Below, one piece after another: positions 33,840 to 43,228 of a stretch of DNA of 64,000 nt (the first letter of the stretch is position 1; each line of letters begins with the position of its first letter). Source of the DNA: Pseudomonas japonica. Its GTDB lineage: Bacteria > Pseudomonadota > Gammaproteobacteria > Pseudomonadales > Pseudomonadaceae. The translations under genes were made by a program, and so were the position numbers. The notes beneath the pieces are model-generated. The model had not been told where the DNA came from and made no database searches. It saw nothing but the letters and a program-made list of their open reading frames with translations. The stretch covers positions 186,001-250,000 of the forward strand of contig NZ_JAAMQU010000002.1 of the NCBI RefSeq assembly GCF_013522925.1, given 5' to 3'.

Positions 33840-36428
33840 ATGAATACGATCTTCAACGTGCTCGATTACGGCGCCAAAGGTAATGGCATCGCCGACGACA
33901 CGCGTGCCATCCAGCAGGCTATCAATGCCGCAGCAAGCGCTGGGGGTGGCGAGGTATGGGTGCCCCCGGGCACCTACCTGGTCAGTGGCCCCAACGCCGA
34001 CGGCGCCTGCGTTACGCTCAAAACCAATGTTCATCTGGTCGGCAGTGGGCCGGCCGAAACCGTACTGAAACTGGCTGATGGTTCCAGCTCGAGCATCGAC
34101 GGCATCGTTCGTGCCTCGGCACTGCACAACACGCTCAATGCCAGCGTTGCAAACCTCACCATCGACGGTAACCAAAGCCAGACCAGCGGCACTGTGCACG
34201 GCCTGGTCACCGGCACCGACACCAACCTCGATGCGCACACGATCAATTTCGCAGTGAGCAGTGTAGTGATGGCCAACTGCAGTGGCGATGGCTTGCTGGC
34301 CAATGCGCTCACCATTGACCTGCAAGTGAGCGACAGCCTGGCTGCGGATAACGGCAACGACGGCTTCAGTACACGTTTTTTGAACGTAAGCTACCAACAC
34401 CAGAGCGATTCGGTGGAGTTTGTCGACAACGAGGCGGCCCGCAATGGCGGCGACGGGGTTGATTTCCAGTACGGCTACTTTTCGACGGTCGATAACCTGA
34501 AGTCTCATGAGAACGGGGCCAATGGGGTGGTGCTCCAATGGCTACCTCTCGACACCCCCTACAAAAGCGAAGCCCGGCTGACGTACGGCGATGTGTATGA
34601 CAATGGCGGAGCAGGGGTGGTGGTGCGAACATTAACCCCCAATTTCTATTGGGTGGCCGCTCATGATAATGGTGCCGCAGGGTTCAGTTTTGAAGGTGCT
34701 TCCAGTGCTTACGTCAATCAGAGCGAGCTCAGAAATAATCAGCAGTCAGCCAGTGAAGGGGCTACGGCGGCGGAGCTGGTGGTAAAGGGCTATATGGACG
34801 CTGACGGCACACTGCACAGGGCTACCGGACGGCTGGACATTGTACTCAGTAGCTTGCTTGGCGAGGGCAAGGCTACCGTCGGCATTGCAGTGGAGGACAG
34901 CCTCGGCAACAGCCTCAGCCTGGTAACGCCCATTGTTATCGCGGAAACTGTCTTCAGCGGTTTCGAGAGCGCCACCACTGGCCTGGACAACCCGTTGCTT
35001 GAAAACTACATGATGAACCGCGTGTACGGTACGGATCAGGCCGATGTGCTCGACGCTGCGGTGGGCTCCGCGGCGTTGTTCGGCGGGGGCGGCAAGGACA
35101 CGCTGGTGGGCGGTGAATTTGCCGATCGCCTCAGCGGTGGCGCTGACGGCGATACGCTGAGGGGTGGCGACGGCGCCGATGTGTTTGTGTTCGCCCAGGC
35201 CAGTGATAGTTCCCGGAGCGGGTCTAGCGCAGCCTTCGACACGCTTACCGACCTGCTGCCAGGTGTGGATCATCTCGACCTCACAGCGCTGGGCTTGCAA
35301 GGCGTAGGCGATGGCCTGAACGGCACCGTCGCGCTCAGCTATGACTCAAGCCAGGGCCTTACATACCTGCGCAGCCTGGCAACCGATGGCCCGAGCCAGG
35401 GCTTTCAGGTCGCATTGGCGGGCGACTATCGCAATGAGTTAAGCGGCGGCGATTTCGTCAGCCTGCGCCAAGGGACTGACCATGCCGATACGCTGGACGA
35501 GACGGCCGCTGGCGCGGCCACCGTGCTGCGTGGCGGGGGCGGTGATGATGAGATAACGGGCGGGGCGGCCGCCAACCAGCTGGTTGGCGGCGCCGGTGCG
35601 GATTCTCTCACCGGCAATGATGGGGTCGACGTGTTCGTGTACGAACAGGTAACCGACAGCTTCGTGAACGACCGCACCGGGGTAGCGTCGGTGGACGAGA
35701 TCCATGACTTTGGCCCTTATGGCTTCGGGGATCGCCCTGACATGGACCGTATCGACGTGACGGCGCTGGGCTTCACTGGGCTAGGCGACGGGCACGGGGG
35801 CACGCTAGCCCTCACCGAGGGGCCGGATGCAAGCGTGCTGCTCCAGTCGCTGGATGCGGACAGCGACGGTAATCGCTTTGCCCTGCAACTGGACAAAGCC
35901 GCTGACCTCAGCCGGTACGGCATTCCCTTGACCGAAGGATTCTATTTCACGCCGGGGCCCGGATTGCCGACGCCTGCCCTGACGATTCACGGTACCCAGG
36001 GGAGCGACCTGATGGTCCACGGCGAAGAACACACGGAGATGCTGGGCGAGGGGGGCAACGACGTTCTGTACGGTGGAGGGGGCGACGATATCCTTGATGG
36101 CGGCCTGGGCCAGGACAAACTCCATGGCGAGTCTGGCGCGGATACCTTCAGGTTTGTCACCCTGGCAGACAGCGTGCGAGGTGACAACGACCTGATCACG
36201 GATTTCCTCGCCTTCAAGGATAAGGTCGATGTTTCAGCGCTGGGCTATACCGGGCTTGGTAACGGTACCGACGGCACCATAAAGCTGGTTTACAACAGCG
36301 ACCTGGACCGGACCTATATCAAGAACTTCGATGCGGACGCGAGCGGCGAGCGGTTCGAAATTACCTTGCTTGGCGGCCTTGAGCGTCACCTGGGCGCGGA
36401 AAACTTCATCTTCGCGGAACAGGGGTGA
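33840..36428 (+). CDS. AlgE-type mannuronan C5-epimerase homologue lacking catalytic residues
   Basis: 862 residues. An N-terminal parallel beta-helix A-module (about 1-385; starts FNVLDYGAKGNGIADDTRAIQ) is followed by three RTX R-modules with GGxGxD calcium repeats (for example LFGGGGKDTLVGG, LRGGGGDDEITGG, LGEGGNDVLYGGGGDDILDGG). AlgE proteins are exported by type I secretion, convert mannuronate to guluronate in alginate and bind calcium. Aligned gaplessly to AlgE4, catalytic Y149, D152, H154 and D178 correspond to D150, L153, N155 and R179 (SGDGLLANALTIDL; GNDGFSTRF). It is probably not an epimerase; alginate binding or another activity is possible. The ATG at 33840 starts the canonical A-module; the upstream frame has no support. 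No secretion genes are adjacent. Confidence 0.85.
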   Translation: MNTIFNVLDYGAKGNGIADDTRAIQQAINAAASAGGGEVWVPPGTYLVSGPNADGACVTLKTNVHLVGSGPAETVLKLADGSSSSIDGIVRASALHNTLNASVANLTIDGNQSQTSGTVHGLVTGTDTNLDAHTINFAVSSVVMANCSGDGLLANALTIDLQVSDSLAADNGNDGFSTRFLNVSYQHQSDSVEFVDNEAARNGGDGVDFQYGYFSTVDNLKSHENGANGVVLQWLPLDTPYKSEARLTYGDVYDNGGAGVVVRTLTPNFYWVAAHDNGAAGFSFEGASSAYVNQSELRNNQQSASEGATAAELVVKGYMDADGTLHRATGRLDIVLSSLLGEGKATVGIAVEDSLGNSLSLVTPIVIAETVFSGFESATTGLDNPLLENYMMNRVYGTDQADVLDAAVGSAALFGGGGKDTLVGGEFADRLSGGADGDTLRGGDGADVFVFAQASDSSRSGSSAAFDTLTDLLPGVDHLDLTALGLQGVGDGLNGTVALSYDSSQGLTYLRSLATDGPSQGFQVALAGDYRNELSGGDFVSLRQGTDHADTLDETAAGAATVLRGGGGDDEITGGAAANQLVGGAGADSLTGNDGVDVFVYEQVTDSFVNDRTGVASVDEIHDFGPYGFGDRPDMDRIDVTALGFTGLGDGHGGTLALTEGPDASVLLQSLDADSDGNRFALQLDKAADLSRYGIPLTEGFYFTPGPGLPTPALTIHGTQGSDLMVHGEEHTEMLGEGGNDVLYGGGGDDILDGGLGQDKLHGESGADTFRFVTLADSVRGDNDLITDFLAFKDKVDVSALGYTGLGNGTDGTIKLVYNSDLDRTYIKNFDADASGERFEITLLGGLERHLGAENFIFAEQG

Positions 36429-36562
36429 GCCGTCTTCTGGCCTTACTGAGCGCCCGTAGCAGCCCATACTTCTGACTGAGTAGGTAAATTCCTCAACGGC
36501 ATCATCCTTGCTGTCGACCACTCAGCGCCTTCCCCTTGGCGCTTAGCCTTAAGCTTGCCCTA

Positions 36563-36582
36563 TACTGTACGCATAACCAGTA
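36563..36582 (+). promoter_or_regulatory. LexA-like SOS operator
   Basis: TACTGT, 8 nt, CCAGTA: fits CTG-N10-CAG and differs from the palindromic CTGT-N8-ACAG at one position. It lies 16 bp upstream of the ATG at 36599, where bound repressor would block transcription. Confidence 0.6.
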
Positions 36583-36598
36583 TCGGAGCATTCCTGCC

Positions 36599-36934
36599 AT
36601 GGACGACCCGTCAACGCCTCCATCACCCCCCGACCACGATCGGTTCGCCCTCGGTGTGCCGTCCCTGCTCGAAACCTGGAAGCACCAATGTACCTTGCTG
36701 GGCCATGAACTGGACGAAACCAACCGTGAACTGGTGGCCTGCCGCAAGCGCATCGCCAGGTTGGTGAAGATGCACGACACCGATCAGCAGCGGATAGCCA
36801 ACCAGCAGGCCAGAATCCTCCAACTCGAGGCCGAGCAGAAGGTGCTCAGGGAAAAGCTCGTTGCGTTCACTGCCCAAGAGGCGTCCGGGAGGTCAGCGGC
36901 GATTTTCCAGAAGGCCTATACGGGGCAGCCCTAG
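36599..36934 (+). CDS. Small coiled-coil protein behind a LexA-like site
   Basis: 111 residues. A Pro-rich head (about 1-13) is followed by a long heptad-rich coiled coil (about 25-95; ELDETNRELVACRKRIARLV, then QQARILQLEAEQKVLREKL). No enzymatic motif is visible. The ATG at 36599 has CGGAG upstream and lies just after the LexA-like operator, so DNA-damage induction is likely. It is convergent with the quinone reductase gene and overlaps it by 4 bp. The function is unknown; I do not recognise a named family. Confidence 0.7.
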   Translation: MDDPSTPPSPPDHDRFALGVPSLLETWKHQCTLLGHELDETNRELVACRKRIARLVKMHDTDQQRIANQQARILQLEAEQKVLREKLVAFTAQEASGRSAAIFQKAYTGQP

Positions 36935-37731
36935 AGCGAGGAGGGCCCGATGCTGGTTGAAACATGAACCCTTACCCCCTCGACGCCAGGCGCCAGGTCC
37001 TCTCGAAGCGTGAGCGCCGGTATCTCGTACTCGCCGCCATTCTGCCGCCGAAATGCAATGGGCGAGTCGCTCCATAACCCATCAAGCCTGTGTTCCAGTG
37101 CTGTGCAGGCCGCGGCGAAGCCTTCTTCGTCGACCTTGCTGGTACGGTAAATCACGAACGGCGGCAGCACCTCGAAACCCGGATAAAACAAAATGCCGTG
37201 CTGGATGGGGAAGAGCAGTTCGTCCAGCGGGCCATTGATGCCCCGCGGGCTGTAGTGGGAAGCCCAGCCGCCGGTGGTCACCATCAACATCGCGCGTTTG
37301 CCCGCCAAGGTGCCTTCGCCGTATCGGTCCCCCCAGTGGCTATCGGAATGCTCGCCTACGCCATAGGCAAAGCCATAGGCATATACCCGTTCTACCCAGC
37401 CCTTGAGTATCGCCGGCAAACTGAACCACCACAGCGGGAACTGCAGGATAATGGCGTCGGCCCACTGCAGCTTTTGCTGCTCTGCACTGATGTCCGCGCG
37501 TTGAGTGCCCTTGGCAAACGCGTCACGGGAATCTTCCGAGGGATAAAAGCGGGTGCCTGGCGAATGCGCGGTATTGTCGCCGGCATTCAGCGCGGCCTTC
37601 CAGTCCATGGCGTATAAATCCGACACCTGCACGCTGTGCCCCTGGCGCTCCAGATAGCGGACGGCATGGTCCTTCAAGGCGCCGTTAAGCGATCGGGGTT
37701 CCGGGTGGGCGTACACAATCAACACATTCAT
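36931..37731 (-). CDS. NAD(P)H:quinone oxidoreductase (flavodoxin-like fold)
   Basis: 266 residues. The flavin-binding start NVLIVYAHPEPRSLNGALKD and the later WADAIILQFPLWWFSLPAILKGW and VTTGGWASHYSPRGING are those of the NQO1/MdaB-type quinone reductases that do two-electron reduction with FMN or FAD. The ATG at 37731 is chosen because the family start falls there. It is divergent from the LysR gene at 37829 with 97 bp between, so that regulator probably controls it. Confidence 0.88.
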   Translation of the reverse strand: MNVLIVYAHPEPRSLNGALKDHAVRYLERQGHSVQVSDLYAMDWKAALNAGDNTAHSPGTRFYPSEDSRDAFAKGTQRADISAEQQKLQWADAIILQFPLWWFSLPAILKGWVERVYAYGFAYGVGEHSDSHWGDRYGEGTLAGKRAMLMVTTGGWASHYSPRGINGPLDELLFPIQHGILFYPGFEVLPPFVIYRTSKVDEEGFAAACTALEHRLDGLWSDSPIAFRRQNGGEYEIPALTLREDLAPGVEGVRVHVSTSIGPSSL

Positions 37732-37828
37732 GGCGGTGCTCCAATAAGGCCGTGCGGGCATGATGGGAGCGATGCACGTATAGTAGAAATGAATATCCGA
37801 AATCCCAGGTATTGCAGTTGATAATTCC

Positions 37829-38719
37829 TTGCGCCGGCTGGACCTCAACCTGTTGGTTACCCTCGATGCGTTGCTCGCGGAGCTGAACGTTACCCGTGCC
37901 GCCGAGCGCCTGCACCTTTCCCAGCCAACCGTAAGCGTGCAGCTGTCGCGGCTGCGCGATGCGCTGGGTGATCCGCTGCTGCTGCCCGGGCCCCGTGGCA
38001 TGCGGCCTACCGCAAGGGCCGAATCGCTGCGTGCGCCGCTGCGCCAGGCGCTCGAAGCCTTGCGCCAGGCAATCGCTCCCGCCGATGCGTTTGATCCTGC
38101 AACGGCACGGCATGCCTGGCGTGTGGCGGCCACCGATTACACCGAATCCACTATCTTGCTACCGGTGCTGGCCTCGCTCCGCAAAGAAGCCCCCGGCACG
38201 CGGCTGGCAGTGCTCAACCTGTCGCCTGGCACACTGGTACGCCAGGCTGAGCAAGGAGAGATAGACATGGCATTCCACATTGCCCATCAGGCGCCGTCGG
38301 CCTTGCATCGGCGTTTGCTGTATGTGGAACGCTATGTGCTGGCAGGGCGCGCCGATCACCCACGGCTCAAGCGCCGGCCGGGGCTGGATGTCTTTTGCGA
38401 GCTTGAGCATGTGGTCGTTTCGCCTGACGGCGGCGGCTTCTCCGGGCCTACGGATACCGCGCTCGCCGCGCAAGGCTTGGCCAGGAAGGTGGTGGTGTCG
38501 GTCCCTCACTTCATGTTCCTGGGGCCGCTGCTGGAGAATACCGATCTGGTGGCCATGGTGCCGTGGCGGGTGGTGGCCAATAATCCACGACTGAAGGTAG
38601 TTGAAGCGCCGTTGCCGGTGGAAGGCTTCGAGATGCTTATGCTGTGGCCTGAACGCGTGCACCGGGAGCCCGGGCACCAGTGGTTGCGCCAGCGGATCGT
38701 GGAGTGCGTCAGCGGCTGA
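37829..38719 (+). CDS. LysR-family transcriptional regulator
   Basis: 296 residues starting with TTG; no in-frame ATG lies nearby. The helix-turn-helix reads LNLLVTLDALLAELNVTRAAE then LSQPTVSVQLSRLRDALGDPL, as in NodD/SyrM-like LysR proteins. The substrate domain includes DYTESTILLPVLASL. It is divergent from the quinone reductase gene, which is its likely target. Confidence 0.86.
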   Translation: MRRLDLNLLVTLDALLAELNVTRAAERLHLSQPTVSVQLSRLRDALGDPLLLPGPRGMRPTARAESLRAPLRQALEALRQAIAPADAFDPATARHAWRVAATDYTESTILLPVLASLRKEAPGTRLAVLNLSPGTLVRQAEQGEIDMAFHIAHQAPSALHRRLLYVERYVLAGRADHPRLKRRPGLDVFCELEHVVVSPDGGGFSGPTDTALAAQGLARKVVVSVPHFMFLGPLLENTDLVAMVPWRVVANNPRLKVVEAPLPVEGFEMLMLWPERVHREPGHQWLRQRIVECVSG

Positions 38720-38853
38720 AGCTCGCCACCGGCTACCCGGGCGGCGATCTTTGGTCGCTCGTCACGCAAACGGCACTTTCCGCGCTGAGCGTCGCCCAAA
38801 TGCGAACCGGTGTGCCTTAAATCCCCATGACTTGATGTGAGAGTGAGCGAGCC

Positions 38854-41016
38854 TTGAAAGACCTGAGTCGTGAAGACCTTGAGGCCGAAAATGCAAGGCT
38901 GCGGTATATCCTGGACGCGGCGGGCATCGACGGTGAGTACAGTACCAGGCCAGACATCGCCCGGCTGCTTGCCAGGGAAGCGGCCCTTCGCAAGAGTGAA
39001 CAGCGCTTTCGCACGATACTGGAAACCATCGAGTCGGCGTTTGCCATCGTTCAGGTCAAGTTCGATGCCGACGACCTTCCTATCGACTATCAATTCATCG
39101 AGGCCAACCCCGCGTTCGAGCGGCAGGCCGGGGTCAACCTCAAGGGAAAGTGGGTAACCGAGTTTGCTCCCGAGCTGGAGCAGTTCTGGTTCGATACCTA
39201 TGGCCATGTGGCCAAGACAGGCGAGCCTGCCACCTTCGAGAGCTACGCCAAGGCCTTTCAGCGATGGTTCGACGTGAGGGCGGTGAGCGTAGGTGATCTG
39301 GCCGAGCGGCAGATTGCGATCATCTTCAGCGACGTTACCCAGCGGCACGAGGCCGAGGAACGCCTGCGCGTAAGCGAAGCGCTGGCGCGGCGGAACGTGG
39401 AACGGGTACAGCTCGCGCTTGCGGCGGGTGCAATTATCGGAACCTGGCATTGGGACGTGGTCACCAATCGCTTTACCTTCGACGACGGTTTCGCCGCCGC
39501 GTTGGGCCTGGGCCACGCCTCGGGTGATGAAGGCCTGGCGCTTGAGCAGGTGATTGCCGCGGTGCATCCGGAAGACCTGCCTGGCCTGATGGCCGCCATC
39601 GAGGGCGCGTTGAAGCGGGGCGGGGCCTATGCACATCAATACCGGGTTCGGCGCGCCGATGGCTACTACTACTGGATCGAAGCGAACGGCCGGGTCGACC
39701 TTGCCGCTGATGGCACAGCGCTCAGCTTCCCGGGTGTGGTCATTGATGTGGAAGAGCGACGCTCTGTCGAAGCCGAGCGCGACCGTGCGGTGTTGGCGCT
39801 GCGATCGCTCACCGAAACGCTGGAACAGCGCGTGGCGGACCGCACCCTGGAGCTGATGCAGGCAGAAGAAAAGCTGCGCCAGTCCCAGAAAATGGAAGCG
39901 GTGGGTCAGCTGACCGGTGGCCTTGCCCACGATTTCAACAACCTGCTGGCCGGTATTTCCGGTGCGCTGGAACTGATGAGTACGCGCCTTGCGCAGGGGC
40001 GCGTGGCGGACATGGAACGCTACATGATTGCTGCCCAAGGCGCGGTGAGGCGCGCCTCGGCGTTGACACACCGCTTGCTCGCATTTTCACGCCGTCAAAC
40101 CCTGGATCCCCGGCCTACCAATGTGAACGCGCTGGTAGAAGGCATGAGCGACCTGATCCAGCGTACCGTTGGGCCGAGTGTCGCGGTGGAAACAGTAGGT
40201 GCAACCAGCTTGTGGCCTACCCTCGTCGACGCCAGCCAGCTTGAGAATGCGCTGCTCAACCTGTGCATCAATGCGCGCGACGCAATGCCCCAGGGCGGGC
40301 GTATCACCATAGAAACGGCCAACCGCTGGATGGATCACGAAACGGCCCGGGCTTACGATATGACCCAAGGCCAATACTTGTCTCTATGTGTCACCGACAC
40401 CGGTGTGGGCATGACGCCAGACGTGATTGCGAAGGCCTTCGACCCCTTCTTTACCACCAAGCCCATAGGCCAGGGGACCGGGCTGGGGTTGTCGATGATC
40501 TACGGGTTCGCCAAGCAATCCGGTGGCCACGTACGTATCTATTCCGAAGTGGCGCTGGGCACCACGATCTGTATTTATCTGCCCCGTTATCATGGGGAGG
40601 CGGTTGATGATGTACGCGAAGTCGCCACCTTGACCACTCACCCACAAAACACCGGAGAGACGATTCTCATCGTGGATGATGAACCCACGGTAAGGATGTT
40701 ACTGACCGAAGTGCTTACCGAGCTCGGCTACCAACTGATCGAGGCGGCTGACAGTGTTGCCGGGCTCGCCGTTCTGCGCTCCAGTGCGCACATCGACCTG
40801 CTGATCACGGACGTTGGGCTGCCCGGCGGCATGAACGGGCGGCAGATGGCCGATGCGGGCCGGGAACTGCGCCCGGGGTTGAAAACCTTGTTCATCACGG
40901 GTTATGCGGAAAACGCCGCTATCGGGAATGGCCACCTTGCCCCGGGCATGCAAGTGATTACAAAGCCGTTCGTACTCGAAACACTGACGGCGCGGGTCCG
41001 TGAACTTATGGGTTAG
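38854..41016 (+). CDS. Hybrid sensor histidine kinase with PAS domains and C-terminal receiver
   Basis: 720 residues from a TTG with GAGCGAG upstream. An N-terminal coiled coil (1-20) leads to PAS domains at about 50-165 and 185-310 (the second with the PAC-type RRADGYYYWIEANGRVD). The HisKA phosphosite is in GGLAHDFNNLLAG, followed by a HATPase (NLCINARDAMPQGG, DTGVGMTPD, GTGLGLSMIYGFAKQSGG). A receiver domain closes the protein (ILIVDDEPTVRM, phospho-Asp in LLITDVGLPGG, KPF at the end). No membrane segment is present, so it senses a cytosolic signal. No partner regulator is adjacent. Confidence 0.9.
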   Translation: MKDLSREDLEAENARLRYILDAAGIDGEYSTRPDIARLLAREAALRKSEQRFRTILETIESAFAIVQVKFDADDLPIDYQFIEANPAFERQAGVNLKGKWVTEFAPELEQFWFDTYGHVAKTGEPATFESYAKAFQRWFDVRAVSVGDLAERQIAIIFSDVTQRHEAEERLRVSEALARRNVERVQLALAAGAIIGTWHWDVVTNRFTFDDGFAAALGLGHASGDEGLALEQVIAAVHPEDLPGLMAAIEGALKRGGAYAHQYRVRRADGYYYWIEANGRVDLAADGTALSFPGVVIDVEERRSVEAERDRAVLALRSLTETLEQRVADRTLELMQAEEKLRQSQKMEAVGQLTGGLAHDFNNLLAGISGALELMSTRLAQGRVADMERYMIAAQGAVRRASALTHRLLAFSRRQTLDPRPTNVNALVEGMSDLIQRTVGPSVAVETVGATSLWPTLVDASQLENALLNLCINARDAMPQGGRITIETANRWMDHETARAYDMTQGQYLSLCVTDTGVGMTPDVIAKAFDPFFTTKPIGQGTGLGLSMIYGFAKQSGGHVRIYSEVALGTTICIYLPRYHGEAVDDVREVATLTTHPQNTGETILIVDDEPTVRMLLTEVLTELGYQLIEAADSVAGLAVLRSSAHIDLLITDVGLPGGMNGRQMADAGRELRPGLKTLFITGYAENAAIGNGHLAPGMQVITKPFVLETLTARVRELMG

Positions 41017-41343
41017 CGCTGCGGTAGTTTTGCTGTAATGGCCGCGCGCGCCCCTGAAAGTTGCGTCTGATAGTGTTTGGAAAAATATTTTAAATTACCT
41101 GTCTGATACTTTTATTAGGAATATTCTGCAGGCTGTGTAGGACGGCTGCTGGAGTTTTTGTAGATCTCATATGCTGCAACACTTGTAACAGTGTGAAGTG
41201 CTGCATTTGATTCATCAGCTGCGCATAATGCGCGCCTCCTCGATACCCGGGCCTCGGCCTCTGGCGCCATCGATTAGAGTGCTTTCCTTTATTTATTGAT
41301 CCAGCCTGGGTTTTGATGTTCTGCCGTCCGCGGGAATTAACAC
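41017..41343. other. Promoter region of the ter operon
   Basis: 327 bp with no gene. An AT-rich stretch (about 41080-41130) is followed by a small inverted repeat ACACT(6)AGTGT at 41179-41194, and likely holds the ter promoter. No sigma or operator class could be assigned. Confidence 0.4.
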
Positions 41344-42480
41344 ATGGAATCAAGTGTAACCGATTTTAACTCTACGCAACTCCGCGCTGTATTACAGCAG
41401 GGCGTACTCGATGTCGAAGTCCAGAGTTCTGTAGTCCCCCCTCGGTCCCTTTTCGGGTTCGCGGAGCGGCATAACCCAAGGCGAGCGTTTCTTTTCATTT
41501 CACGTGTACTCGGCAAGCACATTCCTGTTGCGCCTTCACGCTTCTCGGAAACGTGCGAGCAGCTTGCAAGCCGACTACCCGGCGACCTTCCCGGCCCGGT
41601 GCTATTCATTGGCCTTGCGGAAACCGCTGTGGGCCTCGGCGCCGGTGTGCATAGGGCTTACAGCCGTTTCCGCCCCGACTCGATGTACCTTGTTACCACC
41701 CGCCACTTCGTAGCCGAGGATCTGTTCGCCTGTTTCGAGGAGGAGCACAGCCACGCAAGTACTCACCTCGTACATGCCCCTGCCGCCCCAGCGTTGCGGG
41801 AGATGATGCTGAGTGCACGTTCCCTGGTACTGGTGGACGACGAAGCCTCTACCGGCAAAACCCTGCTCAATCTCTACAACGCTTTGCTGGCTTCAGGGCT
41901 GAGCAGGGTCGAGCGGCTTGTTACCTGCGTCCTTACCGACTGGTCCGGCGGTGCGATCACTGCCGCCGTTGGTGAGCACGCCGCGCAGGTATCGCTGCTG
42001 CGGGGGGCATACCGTTTCACCGGCAATTCATGTTCAGTGGTGCCTGCCCGCCCCCGGAGCGGGCTCGCCCCAGTGGCCAGGTGGCCAATCGACCCGGCAA
42101 ACGACTGGGGGCGCCTGGGTGTACGGAACGTGGCCAACACCCTGGGCCGTGACCTCCAGGCGGTACCTGGCGAGAACATCCTGGTGATCGGCACCGGGGA
42201 GTTCGTATGGAAGCCGTTTCTGTTGGCGGAGCGGTTGGAGCGCAGCGGCGCCCGGGTGCATTTCTGCTCTACCAAGCGCTCGCCCATTGCCGTTGGGCAC
42301 GCCATCGAGCGCGTAATAGCATTCCCCGACAACTATGGGCAGGGCATAGACAACTTCCTTTATAACGTCGCGCCCGGGCAGTTCGAACGGGTATTGCTGT
42401 GCACGGAAACCCACAGGCTCGCCTTGCCTGTTTCATTGATCGACACGCTGAATGCGCAGGTGATCGTCGATGGTGAGTAA
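41344..42480 (+). CDS. Ter-operon phosphoribosyltransferase with TRSP domain
   Basis: 378 residues. The N-terminal two thirds are a phosphoribosyltransferase-like fold: GPVLFIGLAETAVGLGAGVHR and the PRPP-type loop SLVLVDDEASTGKTLLNLYNAL. The C-terminal region (about 260-378; NILVIGTGEFVWKPFLLAERL, FCSTKRSPIAVGHAI, FPDNYGQGIDNFLYNVAPG) matches the TRSP domain described in tellurite-resistance operons. It is the first gene of a seven-gene operon thought to make a nucleoside-like metabolite linked to Ter stress responses. The next gene overlaps it by 11 bp. Confidence 0.82.
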   Translation: MESSVTDFNSTQLRAVLQQGVLDVEVQSSVVPPRSLFGFAERHNPRRAFLFISRVLGKHIPVAPSRFSETCEQLASRLPGDLPGPVLFIGLAETAVGLGAGVHRAYSRFRPDSMYLVTTRHFVAEDLFACFEEEHSHASTHLVHAPAAPALREMMLSARSLVLVDDEASTGKTLLNLYNALLASGLSRVERLVTCVLTDWSGGAITAAVGEHAAQVSLLRGAYRFTGNSCSVVPARPRSGLAPVARWPIDPANDWGRLGVRNVANTLGRDLQAVPGENILVIGTGEFVWKPFLLAERLERSGARVHFCSTKRSPIAVGHAIERVIAFPDNYGQGIDNFLYNVAPGQFERVLLCTETHRLALPVSLIDTLNAQVIVDGE

Positions 42481-43228
42481 TCGGCCGCTCGTGTTCCTGG
42501 ACCTGGACGATACCCTTTTTCAAACACCCGGCAAGATGCCCGAAGATGCCTGTCGGTATCCAGCTTCCCATAACGTGGAAGGGGCAGTAAGCGGCTACCA
42601 GAGCGAAGCGCAAAAAACCCTTCTGGACTGGCTACGGCGCGATTGCGATCTGGTGCCCGTGACCGCTCGCAGTGTGGAAGCGTTCGGGCGCGTGGCGCTG
42701 GGGTTCAGTGGCGGCGCCATTTGTGCCCATGGCGGGGTGATCCTTCGCCCAGACGGTGAGGTGGACCTTCACTGGCAACGCGCGATGGCCGAGCGGCTTC
42801 GCCCCTTTCACGCTCGTTTGCCGATGCTGTGTGAAGCGGCCCTTCAAGCAGGCGCCGAACTCGGTATGTCGCTTCGCGGCTGGGTACTGGAGGAGGGAGG
42901 GCAGCGGCACTGCATCGTGATCAAGCACAACGCGGGCACCGATGCCCAGTTGGTGCGCTTGCGCGACACCTTGCTGATCGCAGGCCACCTCGAAGGCCTG
43001 TACACCCACCTCAACGGTAACAACCTGGCCTTGCTCCCCCTGGGCATCAGCAAGCGCGCTGCAGTGGAGCATTACCTCGCGCAGGATTACGCGCTGCACG
43101 GTGGGCGCCTGTTGCTTGGTATTGGAGACAGTGTTTCGGATCTGGGCTTCATGGGGCTGTGCCATTTCTGGGCTACGCCGAGCGGTAGCCAGGTCGCCAA
43201 GTGTGTGGAGGGAATCGCCCATGCTTGA
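42470..43228 (+). CDS. HAD-family hydrolase of the ter operon
   Basis: 252 residues. The catalytic HAD motif FLDLDDTLFQ is at residues 8-17, and the closing motif is GIGDSVSDLGFMGLC. A Cof-type cap domain lies between. It overlaps both neighbours (11 bp upstream, 8 bp downstream) and is clearly co-translated. Comparative studies of ter clusters place a HAD phosphatase with the phosphoribosyltransferases in a predicted nucleoside-synthesis pathway; its substrate is unknown. Confidence 0.85.
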   Translation: MVSNRPLVFLDLDDTLFQTPGKMPEDACRYPASHNVEGAVSGYQSEAQKTLLDWLRRDCDLVPVTARSVEAFGRVALGFSGGAICAHGGVILRPDGEVDLHWQRAMAERLRPFHARLPMLCEAALQAGAELGMSLRGWVLEEGGQRHCIVIKHNAGTDAQLVRLRDTLLIAGHLEGLYTHLNGNNLALLPLGISKRAAVEHYLAQDYALHGGRLLLGIGDSVSDLGFMGLCHFWATPSGSQVAKCVEGIAHA

